In this document: positions 43,979 to 53,295 of the stretch, one piece after another
How the letters are laid out: every line of letters starts with the position of its first letter
How positions within the stretch are numbered: position 1 is the first letter of the stretch
NCBI GenBank assembly: GCA_013360915.1
Contig: JABWAT010000001.1
Location: 404,981-468,980, forward strand
From: Bacteroidota bacterium
GTDB taxonomy: Bacteria > Bacteroidota > JABWAT01
DNA length: 64,000 nt
Reading direction: 5' to 3'
Notes under the pieces: generated by a model
The model's database searches: none
Told to the model about the DNA's origin: nothing
The model's input: the letters and a program-made list of their open reading frames with translations, nothing else
Program-made: the position numbers and the translations under genes

Positions 43979-44454
43979 TGTCTCCTGTACGTTTGTTTTT
44001 GCGGCAATTGCCTCAGGTTATAAATTTTCGAATTCCATGGTGAATAGGTCCGGGCCACTTTTCTGATGGTGAGAACCAGATTTTCTTCATCATGAATCTC
44101 GTTCAGGTGCAGATGCAGGGCCATGGCAATGGCGGCATTCACCTCGCCTGAAACATCCAGGTCAGTCGATTTTACGCCAGCCCGCTCCTTTTTAGTTTTG
44201 GTCCGGATCAAATTAATCCAGGCAAGTCCTTTTCCGATTCCTTCAAAAATCAGATAGAGAAGGAAAAGAGCCAGAAACACAACACCCATGCCAACTATAA
44301 GGAACATAATGGAATTGCCATTGCCATGGATATTGACATCCGTCAACCGGGACAGATCGAAAGAAACATGAAACTCCTGCGCCTTATTAATCAGGGTGGT
44401 ATCGGCCACTTGTGCGGCCGTCTGCAGGGTATCCGTTAAAAGTGAGTCAGTCAT
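43975..44454 (-). CDS. oadG: Sodium-pumping decarboxylase gamma subunit, copy 1
   Basis: This 159-residue protein of the OadG type stabilises the membrane complex. It has one transmembrane helix (about residues 49-68, after a 48-residue N-terminal region) with the VGMGVVFLALFLLYL pattern. A cytoplasmic tail contains the EVNAAIAMALHLHLNEIH motif followed by a basic Arg/Lys-rich C-terminus. Gamma subunits are small and poorly conserved; this one is longer than the second copy (116 residues). It is placed between the carboxyltransferase and biotin-carrier genes, 11 nt after the former. Confidence 0.88.
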   Translation of the reverse strand: MTDSLLTDTLQTAAQVADTTLINKAQEFHVSFDLSRLTDVNIHGNGNSIMFLIVGMGVVFLALFLLYLIFEGIGKGLAWINLIRTKTKKERAGVKSTDLDVSGEVNAAIAMALHLHLNEIHDEENLVLTIRKVARTYSPWNSKIYNLRQLPQKQTYRRQ

Positions 44455-44465
44455 GATTGGCTCCC

Positions 44466-46025
44466 TTACAGCGGAATGTTTGCATGTTTCTTGGGAGGCG
44501 TGCTGTCCTTCTTGGTGGCAAGTGACTGCAAGGCCCTGATGACGCGGAACCGGGTGTTGCGGGGTTCGATGATATCATCGATGTAACCCAACCGGGCTGC
44601 CACATACGGAGTGGCAAATTTATCGCGGTACTCCTCTTCCTTTTTAGAAAGAAATTCGGCCTTCTCCTGCGGATCGGTTATCGAAGCCATTTCCTTCTGG
44701 TAGAGGATTTCGGATGCCCCTTTTGGACCCATGACCGCGATTTCTGCCATCGGCCATGCATAATTGATATCACCGCGCAGATGTTTGGAACTCATCACAT
44801 CATATGCACCGCCATACGCCTTACGAAGAATAACCGTTACTTTGGGAACAGTGGCTTCGCCATATGCAAAAAGCAGCTTTGCGCCATGCAGAATGATTCC
44901 GCCATATTCCTGTGCCGTTCCGGGAAGAAAGCCGGGAACATCGACCAGAGTTACCAGCGGAATGTTAAAAGCATCGCAGAACCGCACAAATCTTGCACCC
45001 TTGCGACTGGCATTGTTATCGAGCACACCGGCCAGGTACTTTGGCTGATTGGCAACGATACCGACCGAGGTTCCGTTAAAGCGTGCGAATCCGGTTACAA
45101 TATTCGGGGCATAGTTTTCATGAACTTCCAGAAACTCTGCATTGTCTGCGATGGAGTGAATCACATCTTTCACATCATAGGGTTTGCTGGGATTATCTGG
45201 AATAATGTCATTCAGATGGTCATCGAGCCGGTCAATAGGGTCTTCGGTCGGTACAAACGGGGCTTCTTCCAGACAGTTTTGCGGCAGATAGGACAGCAGT
45301 TTTCTGATGAGAAGGATCCCTTCTTTTTCCTCATCCACCGCAAAGTGACAGACCCCCGATTTGGTGGAATGAATACTGGCGCCGCCCAATTCTTCCTCAT
45401 TCACATCCTCACCTGTTACCGTTTTCACCACCTTCGGTCCGGTGAGGAACATGTAGCTGGTGCCTTTGGACATGATGATGAAATCGGTCAGGGCCGGTGA
45501 ATACACGGCACCACCGGCGCAGGGACCGAAGATTGCAGAAATTTGCGGAATCACACCAGAAGCCATGATGTTCCGCTGAAACACATCGGCATACCCTGCC
45601 AGACTTTTTACCCCTTCCTGAATGCGGGCGCCGCCTGAATCGTTAAGCCCCACAACCGGAGCTCCGGTTTTCATGGCTTTATCCATCACTTTACAGATTT
45701 TCGATGCAAACATTTCTGAAAGGGATCCGCCAAAAACGGTAAAATCCTGCGCAAAGACATAAACCATCCGACCATCAATGGTTCCATAACCGGTCACCAC
45801 ACCATCGGTCAGAAATTGTTGTTTTTCCAGGCCAAAGTCGGTCTCTCGATGCGAGACGAACATGTCAAATTCTTCAAAACTGCCTTCATCCAGCAGAAGA
45901 TCAATCCGTTCCCGTGCAGTCAGTTTGCCTTTGGAATGCTGAGCTTCGATCCGTTTTTCGCCGCCACCGAGACGGGCTTGTTTACGGAGCTCTAATAATT
46001 CTTTAATCCGGTCTTGTATCGTCAT
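44466..46025 (-). CDS. mmdA: Acyl-CoA carboxyltransferase, methylmalonyl-CoA decarboxylase alpha type, copy 1
   Basis: This cytoplasmic subunit transfers CO2 from the acyl-CoA to biotin. The 519-residue protein contains the two crotonase-fold halves of the propionyl-CoA carboxylase beta family, with [32 protein letters not shown] and VDVPGFLPG. Residue 409 in GGAYD is Asp, which in actinobacterial acyl-CoA carboxylases marks propionyl/methylmalonyl-CoA preference. Together with a methylmalonyl-CoA epimerase gene in the window this points to (S)-methylmalonyl-CoA decarboxylation to propionyl-CoA coupled to Na+ export. The substrate is inferred from this residue and family membership. It begins the operon. 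Confidence 0.92.
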   Translation of the reverse strand: MTIQDRIKELLELRKQARLGGGEKRIEAQHSKGKLTARERIDLLLDEGSFEEFDMFVSHRETDFGLEKQQFLTDGVVTGYGTIDGRMVYVFAQDFTVFGGSLSEMFASKICKVMDKAMKTGAPVVGLNDSGGARIQEGVKSLAGYADVFQRNIMASGVIPQISAIFGPCAGGAVYSPALTDFIIMSKGTSYMFLTGPKVVKTVTGEDVNEEELGGASIHSTKSGVCHFAVDEEKEGILLIRKLLSYLPQNCLEEAPFVPTEDPIDRLDDHLNDIIPDNPSKPYDVKDVIHSIADNAEFLEVHENYAPNIVTGFARFNGTSVGIVANQPKYLAGVLDNNASRKGARFVRFCDAFNIPLVTLVDVPGFLPGTAQEYGGIILHGAKLLFAYGEATVPKVTVILRKAYGGAYDVMSSKHLRGDINYAWPMAEIAVMGPKGASEILYQKEMASITDPQEKAEFLSKKEEEYRDKFATPYVAARLGYIDDIIEPRNTRFRVIRALQSLATKKDSTPPKKHANIPL

Positions 46026-46341
46026 AAGCTTGTTACCTTACGCTGTACTGAATGGTTGTGGTGAAAACCGCCTGAAAAACGGAACTTTTTGAAGAATCCG
46101 AATTCTCTAAGTCAGTAGTTAAAGTTACCACGAATCAGTGAAAGGGCTTGTCACGATGGCATGAGGGTTTCATTAAAAAACCGGACTAAACGATCTGCCT
46201 CTCCTTTATCACAAAAAAGGGTGACAAAAACTTAATCAGATTTTAAGAAAATGTCAGAGTAAAAAGTGGTATAGGAAGGAAAACAGAGGAAGGAACGGAA
46301 TCAGGCGGCGACCGGGTACCCCGGCCGCCTCTGATTCAGAA
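46026..46341. other. 316-bp region between the two decarboxylase operons
   Basis: I see no gene here. It contains the upstream region of operon 1, with a near-perfect minus-strand -7 box (TAACTTTA, 46120-46127, about 95 nt before the start), an AT-rich block around 46170-46260, and a hairpin (46298-46337) just after the operon 2 stop codon. Confidence 0.6.
46298..46337 (-). terminator. Long hairpin after decarboxylase operon 2
   Basis: GAATCAGGCGG pairs with CCGCCTCTGATTC (two-base bulge), and an inner CCGGG/CCCGG stem closes around TAC. The downstream minus-strand sequence (CGTTCCTTCCTC) has no U-tract, so this may be a weak or Rho-assisted terminator or an RNA-stabilising 3' hairpin rather than a classical one. 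Confidence 0.5.
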
Positions 46342-47478
46342 TTATTTACCAAGGATGGCGAGCAGAATACCGGCAGCAATGGCCGTACCCACCACACCTG
46401 CCACATTCGGACCCATGGCATGCATGAGCAGATAGTTGTTCGGGTTGTATTCCTGACCCACGTTGTGGGACACACGAGCCGCCATTGGAACAGCCGACAC
46501 ACCGGCCGACCCAATAAGCGGATTGATTTTTCCACCCGAGGCCTTATACATGAGCTTACCGATAGCAAGCCCCCCTACAGTAGACATACCAAAGGCAACC
46601 ACACCCAGTCCAATGATTTTAAGAGTTTCTATTTGAAGAAACGCGTCAGCGGCCATGGTGAGTCCCACACAGGTTCCCAGGAAGAAGGTGACAATGTTAA
46701 TCAATTCATTCTGGGCCATATTGGTCAGCCGTTCCACCACACCACTTTCCCTCATCAGGTTCCCCCCCATTAGCATGGCAAGCAGCGGTGCGGCTGGCGG
46801 TACAATAAAAACACCGACGACGGTCACTGCAAGCGGAAAAATGATTTTGATCTTTTTCGAAACCGGTTTAGCCGTTTCCATGACTACCATCCGTTCTTTA
46901 TCGGTTGTCATCCAACGCATGATCGGGGGCTGAATCAAGGGAACCAGTGCCATGTAGGAATAGGCCGCAACGGCAATCGGACCCAACAAGTGAGGTGCCA
47001 ATTTTAAGGTCAGGTAGATGGCAGTCGGACCATCTGCACCGCCAATGATCCCGATCGCTGCGGCTTCCTGGAGGTTGAATCCAAGCAAAACGGCTGCAAA
47101 CAACGCAAAAAACACCCCGAACTGTGCACCAGCTCCAATCAGAAAGGTTGCAGGACGTGCCAGTAACGGACCAAAATCGGTCATGGCCCCGATACCAAGA
47201 AAAATCAGTGGTGGGAAGATTTCCAGTTCAATACCCTTTGACAGGTAATAATACAATCCACCAATGCCATGTTCACCGACAGGTGCAGTCAGCAGCCCGT
47301 TACCGGGAAGGTTGGTCAGAAAGGCTCCCAATCCGATAGGAAGGAGCAACAGGGGTTCGAATCCCTTATAAATCGCCAGCCAGATGAGCAGGGAAGCAAC
47401 CCCCAGCATCAGAATCTGGCCAGGTTCCAGCATCCAGAACCCCATTCCATCGATGAAACGGGTGAAATTTTCAAACAT
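46342..47478 (-). CDS. oadB: Sodium-pumping decarboxylase beta subunit, copy 2
   Basis: This is a second membrane beta subunit of 378 residues, the same length as copy 1 and clearly homologous, with GGADGPT and NPLIGSAGVSAVPMAARV present and about nine to ten helices. The central loop and the residues between helices differ from copy 1, so this is an old paralogue rather than a recent copy. It closes the second four-gene operon. The Na+ specificity is assumed from the family; neither copy has been tested. Confidence 0.95.
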   Translation of the reverse strand: MFENFTRFIDGMGFWMLEPGQILMLGVASLLIWLAIYKGFEPLLLLPIGLGAFLTNLPGNGLLTAPVGEHGIGGLYYYLSKGIELEIFPPLIFLGIGAMTDFGPLLARPATFLIGAGAQFGVFFALFAAVLLGFNLQEAAAIGIIGGADGPTAIYLTLKLAPHLLGPIAVAAYSYMALVPLIQPPIMRWMTTDKERMVVMETAKPVSKKIKIIFPLAVTVVGVFIVPPAAPLLAMLMGGNLMRESGVVERLTNMAQNELINIVTFFLGTCVGLTMAADAFLQIETLKIIGLGVVAFGMSTVGGLAIGKLMYKASGGKINPLIGSAGVSAVPMAARVSHNVGQEYNPNNYLLMHAMGPNVAGVVGTAIAAGILLAILGK

Positions 47479-47489
47479 GGTGGTAATCC

Positions 47490-47903
47490 TTACTCGAAGG
47501 TGACCAATGCCTGGCCCGCTTCAATGGTATCGCCGACTTTGACATGAATGGTTTTAATAACCGCTTCGAACGGACAGGCAATATTGGTTTTCATTTTCAT
47601 GGCTTCCATCACCAGTAACACATCTTTTGCCTTCACTGCTTGTCCCTCTTTAATCGGAATTTCCAGCATGACACCGTTCATGGGTGACTGAAGGGTTTTG
47701 TTTTCAGCGGAAAGAGGAACGGGTTTGGCAGCTGGCCTTGGAGCAGACGGCGTTGCAGCAGGAGCAGGTCTGCCGGCAACCGGATTCACGTTGTAAGCAG
47801 TGGGAGGATACATGGGGGCGGCTTCAAGTGCGTCGTCATCGGAAACAACTTCCACATCGACTTCATAGCGTTTTCCATTCACAGTAATCAATAACTTTTT
47901 CAT
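47490..47903 (-). CDS. Biotin carboxyl carrier subunit, copy 2
   Basis: This biotin carrier of 137 residues has a short N-terminal beta region, an Ala/Pro-rich linker (about 40-65) and a C-terminal biotinyl domain whose attachment motif reads EAMKMKT (Lys103). Copy 1 has the canonical EAMKMEN. The Met-Lys-Met core is intact, so biotinylation is still expected. It lies 3 nt after the gamma-subunit gene and 11 nt before the beta-subunit gene. Confidence 0.92.
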   Translation of the reverse strand: MKKLLITVNGKRYEVDVEVVSDDDALEAAPMYPPTAYNVNPVAGRPAPAATPSAPRPAAKPVPLSAENKTLQSPMNGVMLEIPIKEGQAVKAKDVLLVMEAMKMKTNIACPFEAVIKTIHVKVGDTIEAGQALVTFE

Positions 47904-47906
47904 GAC

Positions 47907-48257
47907 TCATTTCCTTTGATTTATAGTGTGCGAACTCATTATGGTTTGGCGACCATGCGATTTCCAGGCATTGGAACCCGGTTTTCCGAACAGGGCAATC
48001 CTGCGAATCACAATTCCCTTTCCAAAGGTAGATTCCACTGCAGCAGAGAGGACCGCAATGAGTTCATCATTGAGTTCATCTTGCTGGGCTGGCTCCTCTG
48101 CCAGTTTGGTGGCGTATTTCCTGATTTTTCTGGCATTGGAGGTTTCATCCCACCAACGGAACCCAAAAATCATGGCAGCCAGCAAAAGCAGGGAGGCAAA
48201 CACACCAGCCATCCCGACCACCATCAATAGTAATGCTTCAATCAGTTTTTCAGACAT
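47907..48257 (-). CDS. oadG: Sodium-pumping decarboxylase gamma subunit, copy 2
   Basis: This short OadG-type protein of 116 residues has one N-terminal membrane helix (about 8-32, LMVVGMAGVFASLLLLAAMIFGF). A cytoplasmic tail contains ELNDELIAVLSAAVESTFG and a basic C-terminus. Sequence similarity to copy 1 is limited to the helix and the following segment, as usual for this subunit. It follows the carboxyltransferase gene by 12 nt and precedes the biotin-carrier gene. Confidence 0.8.
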   Translation of the reverse strand: MSEKLIEALLLMVVGMAGVFASLLLLAAMIFGFRWWDETSNARKIRKYATKLAEEPAQQDELNDELIAVLSAAVESTFGKGIVIRRIALFGKPGSNAWKSHGRQTIMSSHTINQRK

Positions 48258-48269
48258 GGTTCACCTTTA

Positions 48270-49823
48270 TTACATCGGGATCAGACCGTGCTTTTTCTGA
48301 GGTCTGAGTTCACGTTTACTGCGAAGACTGGCCAGGGATACACTCAGGTAGGACCGGGTATATTTCGGTTCGATCACCGAATCTACCATTCCCTTGGCGG
48401 CCGCTTCGTAGGGGTTTGAGAATTTTTCTTTATACTCGGCAATCAGTTCGGCCCGCTTGGCCTTGGAATCAGCAGCCGACTTGATCTCGTTGCGGTACAG
48501 AACCGACACCGCACCTTCAGCACCCATAACCGCGATTTCTGCGGTGGGCCAGGCCGCAACACGGTCGGCGCCGAGGGATTTGGCCATCATGGCCAGGTAG
48601 GCGCCTCCGTAGGCTTTTCTGACGACGACGGTAATTTTTGGAACAGTGGCAGCCGACAAACTGAACAACATCTTTGCTCCGTGCCGGATAATTCCGCCAA
48701 ACTCCTGTTCAACTCCCGGCAGATATCCCGGGACATCGACAAAACTGATCAGCGGAATGTTGAAGGCATTGCAGAAGCGGATGAACCGGGCCGCTTTATC
48801 GGACGCATCGATGTCAATGGCCCCGAACTTTTCCTGAGGCTGATTGGCAAAAATGCCGACCACCTGTCCATCTACCCGTGCAAAAGCTGTGATCATATTT
48901 TTTGCATAGTGGGCATGCACTTCGAACAGACTTCCCTGATCAAAAACACGATTCAGTACATCGAACATGTCATAACTGTCGCGGGGATCATCGGGAAGCA
49001 GTGTATTCAGGGTTTCATCCTCAACAAGGGTAAGACCATCGGCAGAGTAAGCGGGTGGATCTTCCATGTTATTGGAAGGCAGGTAGGACATCAATTTCTG
49101 GACAATTTCCATGGCATCAGCATCATCCCGTGCAATAAAGTGCACATTGCCGCTTTGAGCTGCCTGAGCAAAGGCACCGCCCAACTCCTCGGCAGAGATC
49201 ACCTCTCCTGTGGCCTGTTTAATAACTTCAGGACCGGCAATAAACATCTGACCGGTTCCCTGCACCATCACAATAAAGTCCATCAGTGCAGGAGAATAGG
49301 CGGCACCACCTGCACACGGTCCGGCAACCACTGCAATCTGAGGAACCACTCCGGACAGCAAGGTATTGTAGTAGAAAATGCGGCCATATCCTTTGAGGGA
49401 ATCCACCCCTTCCTGAATGCGTGCACCACCTGAATCATTGATCGAGATGTAGGGGGCCCCTGCCTTTAGCGCCATATCCATAACTTCACAGATTTTCCAG
49501 GCGTGCATTTCGCCCACGCTGCCACCCATGACCGTGAAGTCCTGGGAGGATGAATATACCAGTCTCTGACCGATCGCTCCCAGACCGGTCACGACCCCAT
49601 CGGCAGGAATAGGCTTTCCAGCCAATCCGAAATTAACGGCCCGATGCTCAACAAACCGGAACAATTCATCATAGAATCCGTTGTCATACAGCAGATGCAG
49701 ACGTTCCCGCGCGGTCATTTTACCGGCATCATGCTGCGCCTTGGTTTTATCAGGTCCGCCACCTGACAACAGCCGGTCGGTTTTATCACGTAACTGTTTG
49801 ATTTTTTCATTAACACTTTTCAT
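48270..49823 (-). CDS. Acyl-CoA carboxyltransferase subunit, copy 2
   Basis: This is a second carboxyltransferase of 517 residues with the same domain plan as copy 1 ([40 protein letters not shown]). At the selectivity position, residue 410 in GGAYL, it has Leu where copy 1 has Asp. In acyl-CoA carboxylases, Asp favours propionyl/methylmalonyl-CoA while a hydrophobic residue favours smaller or other acyl groups. The substrate is therefore probably not the same as for copy 1 (malonyl-CoA or another 2-carboxyacyl-CoA is possible). AGGA lies about 8 nt before the ATG. It heads operon 2. Confidence 0.9.
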   Translation of the reverse strand: MKSVNEKIKQLRDKTDRLLSGGGPDKTKAQHDAGKMTARERLHLLYDNGFYDELFRFVEHRAVNFGLAGKPIPADGVVTGLGAIGQRLVYSSSQDFTVMGGSVGEMHAWKICEVMDMALKAGAPYISINDSGGARIQEGVDSLKGYGRIFYYNTLLSGVVPQIAVVAGPCAGGAAYSPALMDFIVMVQGTGQMFIAGPEVIKQATGEVISAEELGGAFAQAAQSGNVHFIARDDADAMEIVQKLMSYLPSNNMEDPPAYSADGLTLVEDETLNTLLPDDPRDSYDMFDVLNRVFDQGSLFEVHAHYAKNMITAFARVDGQVVGIFANQPQEKFGAIDIDASDKAARFIRFCNAFNIPLISFVDVPGYLPGVEQEFGGIIRHGAKMLFSLSAATVPKITVVVRKAYGGAYLAMMAKSLGADRVAAWPTAEIAVMGAEGAVSVLYRNEIKSAADSKAKRAELIAEYKEKFSNPYEAAAKGMVDSVIEPKYTRSYLSVSLASLRSKRELRPQKKHGLIPM

Positions 49824-50137
49824 GGAGTTTTCCTGTGGAAATAAGAGGGGAAGGAGAAACGATTGAAGAAGAGAGACACCTGGAGGCCCAACAAAACAAA
49901 CAATCTTAACAGGACTGCAAGGTCGGGATTTTCTGAATAGCTACCAAAATAAAAGAGATTAGGGTTTTATTATAAAAAACCGCTTTCACCACTCAGATTA
50001 AGGCACTTTTTCAGTTTTAAAACACCACATCAATGGAAAAATTCACAAAATCAGCCAGCCGGATCTGACCCATGGTGCAGTGAACCGATTACAGGGATAT
50101 ATTCACACCCATTTTCCAGCTGGAGCTATTCAGATTC
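49824..50137. other. 314-bp intergenic region, no gene seen
   Basis: This region lies between divergent genes: decarboxylase operon 2 on the left and the propeller-sensor histidine kinase on the right. I see AT-rich stretches and a possible plus-strand -7 box (TATATTCA around 50098) for the kinase, but no clear -33 element, hairpin or coding frame. Confidence 0.5.
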
Positions 50138-53100
50138 ATGTCCATCCATCCCATCCTTTCTGTACTCTGTTCCGGACTTGTATTACTGATGTCAGTTCGA
50201 TCAGGTGCGCAAACCTCCTCACCGGCTGAACCCCTGCTTCCCCCGGTAAAAACCTGGAAAGCCAGAGACCTGGGTCACCCGGCCCAGACCTGGGCACTGG
50301 CTCAAGGATCGAACCACTTCCTTCACGCTGGCATCATTGGCGGGATTCTGACCTGGGATGGGTATCGGTGGCATTTCACACCCTCACCAGATAACCGGAC
50401 GGTTCGTTCACTCGTATCGGGACCAGACGGAAAGCTTTACTGGGGAACCAACAATCAATACGGTTTTCTTGCTACGGATGCTGCAACTGGCAAGCCAGCT
50501 TTTGTCAGCGTCTCTGACAGCCTTGACCCTTCCCTGTTTCCATTCGGGACCGCATGGAAAATGGTATCCGGTACACAATCGGTTGCTGTAAAACTGAATC
50601 GACGGATTGATATCATCACCCCTGATACCATTTTCACCACTCCGTTAGCCAGAAACTACGATTTTCTTGGCTATTCGAACAATCAATTCATAGGAAATGC
50701 CGATCAGCTCGGTTTTTTCACCATTTCCGATACCACCCTGCAGTTTCTGCCTAAGACCCAAGCCCTTTCAGCCGATTACATCGAGTACATTGAACCCCAG
50801 GGGCAGGACCACTATTTTTTTGCTGGCCGAAAGACCGGATTGGGAACGATTCACACCGGTACCGGAACGATCACTTTCTGGAAGGATGGCAAACATCCGC
50901 GATTGCTGAACAGCACGCTGAACGGGGCCATCAGACTTTCTGATGGATCTCTTCTGGTTCATTCCCTCGGCGACGGGATTTTTGATTATTCTCCTACCGG
51001 GGTTCTGACAGCCCATTACGGCAAAAAAGAAGGTCTTGCGTCGGACAACATTAAACGATTGCTGGCCACCCCGGATGACAATTTCTGGGCTGCAACCGAA
51101 TCGGGAATCAGTTTTATTGAACGATCCTCCCCTTTTCGTTACATCGATGAACGACTGGGGGTCGATCAATTGATTCATTCCGTGATCCGCTTTAACGGAG
51201 ATCTGGTGATTGGCTCGGGGAATGGCTTGTACCGGTATGACAAGCCGGAAGGATCTTTTCGCGTTCCTTCCGGCTTTCACTATCAGGTTTTTGATCTTAA
51301 ACAGGTTGGAAACCGTCTACTTGGTGCCACCGGCGGGGGAATTATTGACTTCACCACCGGAGAAAAGGTTCTGGCACCCAACCGGTCCAGATTCCTGTTT
51401 CAACCAGCAGAGGCCCCCATGTTTCTGATGGCCGGAACCATTCATGGTGTGTACACTTTCAAACAGACAGCCGGAACCCTTCAACCTCATTTCAGAATAC
51501 CGGACTTTGATTTTGATACCGCCGGCTTATTGGAAACCAATGGCCGTTTCTGGATCAATACACATCAGGATGGTGCCTATGTTTATCCCCTGATCCGAGA
51601 TACTCCTGATCCCTCCCGCCGGCCCTTTCGTGTGGGATCCGGACCTGGCTTTGAATCGGGTTTCAGTCATTTCTTTATCTGGAAAGACCGTTTGTTGCTG
51701 CAAAACTCAGCCGGGGTTTTTCATGTGGCCGATTCGGTGAATGTCAGCCCCATCGAGTTGTCACTTCCCGTGGACCTGAGACCAATCAGTAAAATACGCC
51801 TTTCGGCATCAAACACCTGGTTTTTGCTATGTTCGGATGGACAACGCCGGGTGAGGATGGTGATTGGTGATCCTGATTCAGGATGGGACTATATTCAACC
51901 AGAAGGATTGTCTCCCCGTCGTTACGACTTCACCTGGATTGAAAATGACTCTACCTGGTGGGCCGGTGGTGATGATGGTCTCGTCCGTTTTAACCCGGCC
52001 AGGCTGACGGGCTCTGCCTCCGCACAACGAACCGGGCTCTCCATGGTCATTCTGAACGATACCGATACCTTGTGGAATGGTCTTTTTACCGGTATTCAAC
52101 CGCCGCATATCGGTCAGATTGAGAAAAATAATATCCTGACTGTTTACCCGGCCATCAGATTCAGGTTTTCGGAAGGAAGTCCGGCCGTTCAATACACCAC
52201 CAGTGATGATGATCCGAGGTGGTCGGGATACCTGTCCCTTTCCTCCCTTCGCTTTCAGCCCGGGACCACGGGTCAGAAGGATCTGGCTTTTCAGGTCAGA
52301 AGTCCCGATGGCCAGGACTATCAGCCTGCCATTATTCACTATGAAGTGCCCATTCCCTTTCACCTTCGGTGGTGGGCCTGGCTTACCTACCTCCTGCTGA
52401 CAGGTTGGCTGCTCTTTCTGATGCTGAAATGGCAACGTCGCAGTTATCTGAGACGGCAGGAAAAACTTGAAGCAGAAATAGCACGGCAGAGTGCTCAGCT
52501 GGCTACCCGGCAGAAACTCACCGCCATTGGCCAGATTTCGGCAGGTCTTGCCCATGAACTCAACAATGCACTTGCCATTATTCAAGCCAATATGGACCTC
52601 TCCGATCTTGCTATCCGACCTTTGGCAACCAGCGGACATCCTGATCTTTCTGCCGATGAACTTGCCGATTTTAAATCAGCTCTGGGTGGAATACGGTTGG
52701 GTGCCGAGCGGATTGAAAGTATTGTCAGAAGCATGCAGAAGGCCTCTAATCCTCATCAATCCGATGTCATTCCCTCCCAGATTAATGAAATTGTCCGAAT
52801 GGTCATCGATTTTACACAGCCCCAGTATCCATCCTACGGAATCGTATTTGAACCCGATCAGACGATTCCGGTGATTCTGACCAATCCTGCAGCTGTGAAT
52901 GTGGCAGTTTACAATCTGCTGATCAATGCCATTGAAGCAACTGCCCGTCGTACTCAATCAACCGGATACTGTCCCCCGGTCAGAATCCGTACACAAAAGG
53001 ACGAATCTGCTCAGGAAGCACTGATTTATATTGATGACCATGGCGATGGAATTCCTGCAGGACTGGAAAACCGGGTATTTGATCCGTTTTTCACAACCAA

Positions 53101-53245
53101 ACCAACCGGAAAAAACAGAGGAATGGGACTGAATGAAGCCTGGGAATTGCTGAAACTGGCAGGAGGAACCTTTGAGTTGAAAAACCGACCGGAAGGGGGT
53201 ACCCGGGTGATCATTCAGATTCCGCTGGTCAGCCGTTCAGAATAA
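50138..53245 (+). CDS. Propeller-sensor histidine kinase
   Basis: This 1035-residue membrane sensor kinase has a signal peptide (1-24) and a large periplasmic part (about 25-740). That part is built of beta-propeller-like repeats (GPDGKLYWGTNNQYGF, DDNFWAATESGI and similar) and a closing beta-sandwich, as in hybrid two-component sensors of Bacteroidota. One membrane helix (about 742-766) follows. The kinase has the phospho-acceptor His806 in GLAHELNNALA, the N-box NLLINAIEA, and G-boxes DHGDGIPAG and GMGLNEAWELL. There is no receiver or DNA-binding domain, so it is not a one-protein hybrid system. The single-domain regulator at 54326 may be a partner. Confidence 0.87.
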   Translation: MSIHPILSVLCSGLVLLMSVRSGAQTSSPAEPLLPPVKTWKARDLGHPAQTWALAQGSNHFLHAGIIGGILTWDGYRWHFTPSPDNRTVRSLVSGPDGKLYWGTNNQYGFLATDAATGKPAFVSVSDSLDPSLFPFGTAWKMVSGTQSVAVKLNRRIDIITPDTIFTTPLARNYDFLGYSNNQFIGNADQLGFFTISDTTLQFLPKTQALSADYIEYIEPQGQDHYFFAGRKTGLGTIHTGTGTITFWKDGKHPRLLNSTLNGAIRLSDGSLLVHSLGDGIFDYSPTGVLTAHYGKKEGLASDNIKRLLATPDDNFWAATESGISFIERSSPFRYIDERLGVDQLIHSVIRFNGDLVIGSGNGLYRYDKPEGSFRVPSGFHYQVFDLKQVGNRLLGATGGGIIDFTTGEKVLAPNRSRFLFQPAEAPMFLMAGTIHGVYTFKQTAGTLQPHFRIPDFDFDTAGLLETNGRFWINTHQDGAYVYPLIRDTPDPSRRPFRVGSGPGFESGFSHFFIWKDRLLLQNSAGVFHVADSVNVSPIELSLPVDLRPISKIRLSASNTWFLLCSDGQRRVRMVIGDPDSGWDYIQPEGLSPRRYDFTWIENDSTWWAGGDDGLVRFNPARLTGSASAQRTGLSMVILNDTDTLWNGLFTGIQPPHIGQIEKNNILTVYPAIRFRFSEGSPAVQYTTSDDDPRWSGYLSLSSLRFQPGTTGQKDLAFQVRSPDGQDYQPAIIHYEVPIPFHLRWWAWLTYLLLTGWLLFLMLKWQRRSYLRRQEKLEAEIARQSAQLATRQKLTAIGQISAGLAHELNNALAIIQANMDLSDLAIRPLATSGHPDLSADELADFKSALGGIRLGAERIESIVRSMQKASNPHQSDVIPSQINEIVRMVIDFTQPQYPSYGIVFEPDQTIPVILTNPAAVNVAVYNLLINAIEATARRTQSTGYCPPVRIRTQKDESAQEALIYIDDHGDGIPAGLENRVFDPFFTTKPTGKNRGMGLNEAWELLKLAGGTFELKNRPEGGTRVIIQIPLVSRSE

Positions 53246-53246
53246 A

Positions 53247-53270
53247 AAAAGGGCGGAAATCCGCCCTTTT
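53247..53270. terminator. Bidirectional terminator between the kinase and epimerase genes
   Basis: AAAAGGGCGG / CCGCCCTTTT with an AAAT loop follows the kinase stop codon directly and is symmetrical, so it can also end the minus-strand epimerase transcript (stop at 53296). Confidence 0.92.
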
Positions 53271-53295
53271 AATAACAAGGTACAAAAATGGTTGC

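Noticed and set aside
46254..46568. A 104-codon minus-strand frame overlapping the end of oadB copy 2
   Set aside because: It is an out-of-frame shadow of the oadB gene, has a biased Cys/Trp/Arg composition and runs through the hairpin.
47351..47372. A tRNA T-loop-like string (GGGGTTCGAATCCC)
   Set aside because: It lies inside the second oadB-type gene, and no acceptor stem or anticodon arm can be formed around it.
42384..49823. Oxaloacetate decarboxylase complex
   Set aside because: No OadA-type alpha subunit (pyruvate-carboxylase-like carboxyltransferase) is present; both operons encode acyl-CoA carboxyltransferases.
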